NCBI GenBank assembly: GCA_002449595.1
Contig: DJXE01000036.1
Location: forward strand, 1-21,151
DNA: 21,151 nucleotides
Direction: 5' to 3'
DNA from: Lachnospiraceae bacterium UBA7012
GTDB lineage: Bacteria > Bacillota > Clostridia > Lachnospirales > Lachnospiraceae
Position numbers and translations under genes: made by a program
In this document: positions 14,163-21,151 of the stretch, piece after piece
Numbering within the stretch: position 1 is the first letter of the stretch
Layout of the letters: each line of letters opens with the position of its first letter
Notes under the pieces: generated by a model
Told to the model about the DNA's origin: nothing
Databases searched by the model: none
Seen by the model: only the letters and a program-made list of their open reading frames with translations

Positions 14163-15051
14163 GCCGTTCCTCCGCCGGTTCCTCCCCGATCGCAGCAGTC
14201 AGAAAACATACTTTTACCGCGCCTGCCGCAAGGATCGCTTCGGCACACGCGTCGATCGTGGCGCCTGTTGTGTAAATATCGTCAACAAGCATAATTTTTT
14301 TTGATTTTACATCATTTCGATAGGCATGAAAAGCGTTTTTCATATTGCGGCGGCGGCTCTCCGGGCTCAGGTCCTTCATCGGCAGCGTCGCCTTCACGCG
14401 CCGCAGCGCGTTCCTCCCGACCGGGATCCCGGATGCGGCCCCGACGCCCTCGGCGAGGAGCAGCGCCTGGTTGTAGCCTCTCGACCGCATGCGCTCCGCG
14501 GAGAGCGGCACGGGAACGAGCAGATCGAACGTCTCTCCGGCGAACCGCTCCCGCAGCACGCCGGCCATCTCCGCCGCAAAATAATCGGCGTACTCTCTCC
14601 TGCCCTTGTATTTGAAGCGGTAGATCGCGTCGTGGGCGCTGTGCCACGTGAACGCCGCGCCGCCGCGGCTGAACGCGTGCCTTATCGTCGCGCAGTCTCC
14701 ACACAGACGAACAGCCTGCATGCCTCTTGCCGCCGGTTTCATTCCTACCGCCGGCTTCGTGCCTTCACGCAGAGCATTTGCTGCCTGCCGCGCCTGCTTC
14801 CATGCGCCGGATGCATCCGTCTGTCCCGCTGTGGCAGCAGTGTTTTTCGCATCGAGTAACTTCCCGCACTTCCCGCAGACCGCGCCGCGGGCGCGGACCA
14901 GCTGCCTCTCGCACGCCGGGCAGATCAGGGCGTCCGGGCGGGACAAAGTGCGCAGCACCGGCCTGTCACATACCGGGCATCTGCGCGGAAAGAGTAGCTC
15001 CTTCAATATCGCGGATCCGGTCCGAAAGGCCCGAGTACCTCGTATATCCAC
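14152..15051 (-). CDS. comF: ComF family protein (zinc-ribbon phosphoribosyltransferase-like)
   Basis: ComF proteins are needed for natural DNA uptake in competent bacteria and share a phosphoribosyltransferase fold. Four CxxC pairs are at about 25/28, 44/47, 59/62 and 117/120. YRFKYKGRREYAD and the family block LVPVPLSAERMRSRGYNQALLLAEG follow. The PRPP-loop segment IMLVDDIYTTGATI comes last. The spacing between the third and fourth CxxC pairs is about 54 residues, filled by an Ala/Gly/Gln-rich linker. The frame opens at GTG 15049-15051, with GGAG ten bases upstream, overlapping recD2 by 86 bases. TTG 15004-15006 would give MKELLFPRRCPVC, closer to the family start, but has a poorer ribosome site. 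Confidence 0.88.
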   Translation of the reverse strand: MDIRGTRAFRTGSAILKELLFPRRCPVCDRPVLRTLSRPDALICPACERQLVRARGAVCGKCGKLLDAKNTAATAGQTDASGAWKQARQAANALREGTKPAVGMKPAARGMQAVRLCGDCATIRHAFSRGGAAFTWHSAHDAIYRFKYKGRREYADYFAAEMAGVLRERFAGETFDLLVPVPLSAERMRSRGYNQALLLAEGVGAASGIPVGRNALRRVKATLPMKDLSPESRRRNMKNAFHAYRNDVKSKKIMLVDDIYTTGATIDACAEAILAAGAVKVCFLTAAIGEEPAEERLDQ

Positions 15052-17305
15052 TGGTGTTGTGCTCCATTCTCATGACCGTCTCCCGGCTGCCGAGGATCAC
15101 GACGCAGCCGCGCGCCCTCGTCACTGCCGTGTACAGCAGGTTCCTCGTAAAGAGCGCCGGCGGGCCGTCCAGGAGCGGCAGGATCACGCCGGGATACTCG
15201 GAGCCCTGCGACTTGTGCACCGTGATCGCATAGGCGAGGTCGAGGTCCTCGAGCTCCGAGAACTGGTAGGTGACGATCCTCTCGTCGTCGAACTTCACTT
15301 CCATGAGCTCGCGCCGCTTGTCGATGCTCTCCACCGTCCCGAAGTCGCCGTTGAAGACGCCGGCTCCCTTGTCGACGGGAATGCCGAAGTTTCCCCGGAT
15401 CTCCCACTCGAGCTGGTAGTTGTTCCGGGTCTGCATCACCTTGTCCCCCTCGCGGAAAAGCACTTCCTTCGCCGCGATCTCGGCTTTCTCCTTCGAAGGC
15501 GGATTCAGGACGCTCTGCAGCACTTCGTTCAGGCGCTCCGCGCCGAGCATGCCCTTGCGCATCGGCGTGAGGACCTGGATCTCGTCCGTCCGGCAGCCGA
15601 GGTAGCCCGGCAGCCGGTCGCGTATAAGCTCGACCATGTGCTTGTAGATCACCTCAGGACGTTCTCTCTCGAGGAAGAAGAAATCCTTGCTTCGGTTGTT
15701 CATCTGCAGCGGCTCGCCCGACAGGATGCGGTGGGCGTTCATGACGATGTCCGACTCCGCGGCCTGGCGGAAGATCTTCTGCAGGCGGATCGCCGGAAAC
15801 GCGCCGGAATTCAGGATGTCCTGCAGCACGCGCCCGGGGCCGACGCTCGGGAGCTGGTCGGGGTCCCCGACCATGATGAGCTTCGTGCCGGGGCGCAGCG
15901 CCTTCACGAGCGAGTGGAACAGGTGGATGTCGACCATGGACATCTCGTCGATGATCACGGCGTCCGCGTCCAGCGGATCCTGCTCGTCGTGCAGGAAGCC
16001 GGCCGTGCGGATCTCCTTCGCGCCTTTTCCCTGGTCGTCGTCGCGCGCAAAGCTTCCCGCCTGCACGCCCAGGAGACGATGGATCGTCGTCGCCTCGTAC
16101 CCGCTGACCGCCGACATCCGCTTCGCGGCGCGCCCTGTCGGCGCGGCGAGGCAGACGTTCAGGTCGCGTGCCATGAGGAGCCCGATGATCGCGTTGATCG
16201 TGGTCGTCTTGCCGGTGCCGGGACCGCCGCAGATGAGCAGGACGCTCTGGCGCATGGCCTCCCGCACCGCTTCTGTCTGCAGTTCGTCGAGGCGGATCCC
16301 CTCCCGGCTCTCCAGGGCGCGGATCTCCTTTAAGACTTCCTCCCCGCGCTCGCTCCGGCTGCCGCTGTCTCTCAGCAGAAGGAGAAGCCTTGCGCTCTCC
16401 TGCTCTTCATACCAGGCGAACGTAGAGTAGATCCTGGTGATCTCGCCTTTTCTCCTGACCTGGACGCGGCGCTCGACGACGAGGTTCCCGAGCTGCAGGC
16501 GCAGCTCCTCTTCGACCTTGTCCGCAGCCTCGTCCTCTTCCTGCGGGGGCAGGGAGAGCGGCATGCCGGAGTTGCCGCGGAGCAGTCCCGCGGTCCGCCG
16601 GATCAGGACGTCGGACGGAAGGTAAGTGTGGCCCTCCGAGACCGAGTTCGTCAGCACGTACAGGAGCGCGCTTCGGAAGCGGAACTCCGAGTCCGCGGCG
16701 ATGCCGATCCTGCCCGCGAGCTCGTCCGCCTTGGCGAAGCCGATCCCGTCGATGTCCTCCGCGAGGCGGTACGGGTTCTCCTTCAGGATGCCGTAGAGGC
16801 CGAGGCCGTAGGACTGCCAGATGCGCACGGCGGTTCTGCCGCCGATCCCGTACTTCTGCAGGAAGATCATGGCGTCGCGCAGGTCCTTTTTCCCCTCCAT
16901 CGCGGCGGCGATCTCCCGCGCCTTGCGCTCGCTGATGCCCTTCACTTCGGCGAGGCGCTCCGGCTCCTCGTCGAGGATCCGCATCGTGTCGTCGCCGAAC
17001 GCCGCGATGATGCGGCCCGCGAGGGCCGCGCCGATACCCTTTACCGCGCCCGAAGAGAGATAGCGAAATACAGCCTGCGTGCCTTCGGGCTCGCAGACCG
17101 TATACGTCTTCATCTGAAATTGTTTTCCGTAGATGGGGTGTGTCGTGAACTGGCCGGTGAGGATGCAGGACTCTCCCTCCGCGATCGCGGCGGGAAAGCC
17201 GGTGCAAGGAACCGTCCCGTCCTGAGTTGTGATCTCGAAGACGGTGTAGGCATTCTCCTCGTTCCGGTAGACGACGCCGGAGACATAGCCCTTCAGAGTT
17301 TCCAT
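14966..17305 (-). CDS. recD2: ATP-dependent DNA helicase RecD2
   Basis: RecD2 is a 5'-3' superfamily 1B helicase found without RecBC and linked to replication-fork repair. The 779 residues show an N-terminal OB-like domain, a helix-hairpin-helix region (about 85-135, SSGAVKGIGAALAGRII and VKGISERKAREIA), and a long linker. The helicase core follows: Walker A GGPGTGKT at 360-367, Walker B IIDEMSM at 451-457, motif III GDPDQLPSV at 480-488, and the late motif AYAITVHKSQGSEYPGVILP. It starts at ATG 17303-17305, 13 bases after mreB, without a good ribosome site. Its 3' end overlaps comF. Length and motifs are intact. Confidence 0.95.
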   Translation of the reverse strand: METLKGYVSGVVYRNEENAYTVFEITTQDGTVPCTGFPAAIAEGESCILTGQFTTHPIYGKQFQMKTYTVCEPEGTQAVFRYLSSGAVKGIGAALAGRIIAAFGDDTMRILDEEPERLAEVKGISERKAREIAAAMEGKKDLRDAMIFLQKYGIGGRTAVRIWQSYGLGLYGILKENPYRLAEDIDGIGFAKADELAGRIGIAADSEFRFRSALLYVLTNSVSEGHTYLPSDVLIRRTAGLLRGNSGMPLSLPPQEEDEAADKVEEELRLQLGNLVVERRVQVRRKGEITRIYSTFAWYEEQESARLLLLLRDSGSRSERGEEVLKEIRALESREGIRLDELQTEAVREAMRQSVLLICGGPGTGKTTTINAIIGLLMARDLNVCLAAPTGRAAKRMSAVSGYEATTIHRLLGVQAGSFARDDDQGKGAKEIRTAGFLHDEQDPLDADAVIIDEMSMVDIHLFHSLVKALRPGTKLIMVGDPDQLPSVGPGRVLQDILNSGAFPAIRLQKIFRQAAESDIVMNAHRILSGEPLQMNNRSKDFFFLERERPEVIYKHMVELIRDRLPGYLGCRTDEIQVLTPMRKGMLGAERLNEVLQSVLNPPSKEKAEIAAKEVLFREGDKVMQTRNNYQLEWEIRGNFGIPVDKGAGVFNGDFGTVESIDKRRELMEVKFDDERIVTYQFSELEDLDLAYAITVHKSQGSEYPGVILPLLDGPPALFTRNLLYTAVTRARGCVVILGSRETVMRMEHNTSGYTRYSGLSDRIRDIEGATLSAQMPGM

Positions 17306-17318
17306 TCTGTCGTTTTGA

Positions 17319-18317
17319 TTACGGCTCTGTGAATCCCTGTCCCGACAGGAATTCCACGTAACGGCCGGTGCCGATCGCGACCGCGGTCATGGGATCCTCC
17401 GCCGTCACGGTGTTGATGCCTGTCTTGCTTGTGATGAGTTCTTCCAGTCCCTGCAGGAGCGAGCCGCCGCCCGTGAGCACGATGCCGCGGTCCGCGATGT
17501 CCGCCGCGAGTTCCGGCGGGGTCTTCTCGAGCACGCTGTGGACCGCCTCGACGATCTGGTTGCAGGGCTCCTTGAGCGCCTCCTCGGTCTCGCCGGTCGA
17601 CACCTTGATGATGCGCGGCAGGCCGGTCACGAGGTTCCTGCCCCTGACTTCCATGAAGTCGTCCTCGACGCGCGGATAGCAGCAGCCGATGCGGATCTTG
17701 ATGTCCTCCGCGGTGCGCTCGCCGACCAGAAGGTTGTATTTCTTTCTCATATAGCGGACCAGCGCGTCGTCAAAGTCATCGCCCGCGACCTTGATCGAAG
17801 TGCTGACGACCGTGCCTCCGAGGGAGATCACGGCGATGTCCGTCGTGCCGCCGCCGATGTCGACGACCATGTTGCCGCAGGGCTTCGAGATGTCGATGCC
17901 GGCGCCGATGGCAGCCGCGATCGGCTCCTCAATGATGTAGACTTCACGGGCGCCGGCCTGGAAGGTCGCGTCCTCGACTGCCTTCTTCTCGACTTCCGTC
18001 ACGCCGCTCGGGACGCAGACCGCGATCCTGGGCTTGCGGAACGTCCGCTTGCCGACCGCCTTCTGGATGAAGTATTTCATCATCTTCTCCGTGACGGTGT
18101 AGTCCGAAATGACGCCCTGGCGCAGCGGGCGGACCGCCACGATATTGCCGGGTGTCCTTCCGAGCATGAGGCGCGCGTCCTCGCCGATTGCCTTGATCTT
18201 GTTCGTGTCGCGGTCGAAAGCGACGACAGAAGGCTCCTTCAGGACGACGCCGCGGCCGCGGATATATACCAGCACACTTGCTGTGCCGAGATCGATTCCG
18301 ATATCAGAGTACTGCAT
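17319..18317 (-). CDS. mreB: Rod shape-determining protein, MreB/Mbl family
   Basis: MreB is the bacterial actin homologue that forms membrane-bound filaments guiding lateral wall synthesis. The 332 residues contain the actin-fold signatures: phosphate 1 (GIDLGTAS, 7-14), phosphate 2 (VVDIGGGTTDIAV) and the adenosine loop (GIVLTGGGSLLQGL). The family segments LMLGRTPGNIVAVRPLRQGVISDY and IIEEPIAAAIGAG are also present. Whether it is MreB, Mbl or MreBH cannot be decided by eye. mreC and mreD do not follow; recD2 does, after 13 bases. The ATG has AAGGA about 11 bases upstream, and a strong promoter precedes it. Confidence 0.95.
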   Translation of the reverse strand: MQYSDIGIDLGTASVLVYIRGRGVVLKEPSVVAFDRDTNKIKAIGEDARLMLGRTPGNIVAVRPLRQGVISDYTVTEKMMKYFIQKAVGKRTFRKPRIAVCVPSGVTEVEKKAVEDATFQAGAREVYIIEEPIAAAIGAGIDISKPCGNMVVDIGGGTTDIAVISLGGTVVSTSIKVAGDDFDDALVRYMRKKYNLLVGERTAEDIKIRIGCCYPRVEDDFMEVRGRNLVTGLPRIIKVSTGETEEALKEPCNQIVEAVHSVLEKTPPELAADIADRGIVLTGGGSLLQGLEELITSKTGINTVTAEDPMTAVAIGTGRYVEFLSGQGFTEP

Positions 18318-18336
18318 AATCTATATGATCCTTTCA

Positions 18337-18365
18337 GACAGGCTGAACTTTCCCCACCGCCTGTC
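18337..18365 (-). other. Inverted repeat in the mreB 5' leader
   Basis: On the transcribed strand GACAGGC (18359-18365) pairs with GCCTGTC (18337-18343) around a 15-base loop, ending just before the mreB ribosome site (AAAGGA). A shorter alternative stem, CCCC with GGGG, overlaps the same bases, so two folds are possible. It may influence mRNA stability or ribosome access. Confidence 0.45.
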
Positions 18366-18374
18366 GGGGATTTA

Positions 18375-18403
18375 AGTATATACTATGGCCGCCCTGTTTT
18401 CAA
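18375..18403 (-). promoter_or_regulatory. Sigma-A-type promoter for mreB and the genes behind it
   Basis: TTGAAA (18398-18403) and TATACT (18375-18380) on the minus strand are separated by exactly 17 bases. Transcription would start near 18368, giving a leader of about 50 bases. No convincing intrinsic terminator is seen between uvrA and this promoter. Confidence 0.8.
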
Positions 18404-18485
18404 AGCGGTTTGCGGGTCCCCAGCGCAAGTTTATCCTTTTTTTATCTTTCGCAGGGCTTGTTCCGGCATTCCCGGCGCCGCATCG

Positions 18486-21151
<2,666 letters not shown>

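Noticed and set aside
14295..14302. A programmed ribosomal frameshift site in comF
   Set aside because: The A-run is slippery in principle, but the normal frame already gives a complete ComF with an intact PRPP motif. I see no strong stimulatory hairpin downstream. I kept it only as a possible slippage site.
18404..18485. An intrinsic terminator after uvrA
   Set aside because: Only short imperfect stems (such as CCGG around GAATG, and TTGCG with CGCAA) are present, and none is followed by a U-run on the minus strand.

Overview
All nineteen genes recognised in this window lie on the minus strand and are tightly packed. The two at the window edges (ftsH and uvrA) are cut. Third codon positions are GC-rich, and the DNA looks roughly 60% G+C by eye. 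Gene families and order point to a Gram-positive anaerobe of the Clostridia, most like Lachnospiraceae. The markers are the cdaA-cdaR-glmM block, the hup-rqcP-divIC-tilS-hpt-ftsH block, a short zinc-containing ProRS, and a long-form LeuA. Species cannot be named from this window. The usual sporulation genes yabP, yabQ and spoIIE are absent from the rqcP-ftsH block, which suggests a non-spore-forming lineage.

Layout in transcription order, from the right edge leftwards. (1) uvrA, start outside the window, then a 168-base gap holding a good promoter. (2) mreB-recD2-comF-two membrane-protein genes of unknown function-cdaA-cdaR-glmM. These eight genes overlap or have gaps of at most 74 bases, so they look like one long transcription unit joining cell shape, DNA helicase, c-di-AMP synthesis and cell-wall precursor supply. 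(3) A second promoter, a gene for an HPr-type phosphocarrier, a strong hairpin followed by a U-rich tract, then leuA-thioesterase-proS-cca. The hairpin sits directly in front of the leuA ribosome site and could act as an attenuator. (4) A consensus promoter, then hup (HU), a hairpin, rqcP, divIC, tilS, hpt and the start of ftsH.

Translational coupling is widespread. cca begins on TTG immediately after the proS stop. ftsH begins on a GTG overlapping the hpt stop. cdaR begins on a GTG inside cdaA, and the 136-residue membrane protein begins on a TTG inside comF. Several starts are non-ATG.

Most of the window is conserved housekeeping DNA. I see no CRISPR array, mobile element, tRNA, rRNA, T-box or phage gene, and no gene-free stretch longer than 168 bases. 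The points most worth a second look are: the uncharacterised membrane-protein pair feeding into cdaA; the possible leuA attenuator; a hexapeptide tandem repeat inserted in TilS; an expanded linker and an AT-rich island in comF; a 23-base tandem duplication at the end of tilS; and the loss of the sporulation genes.
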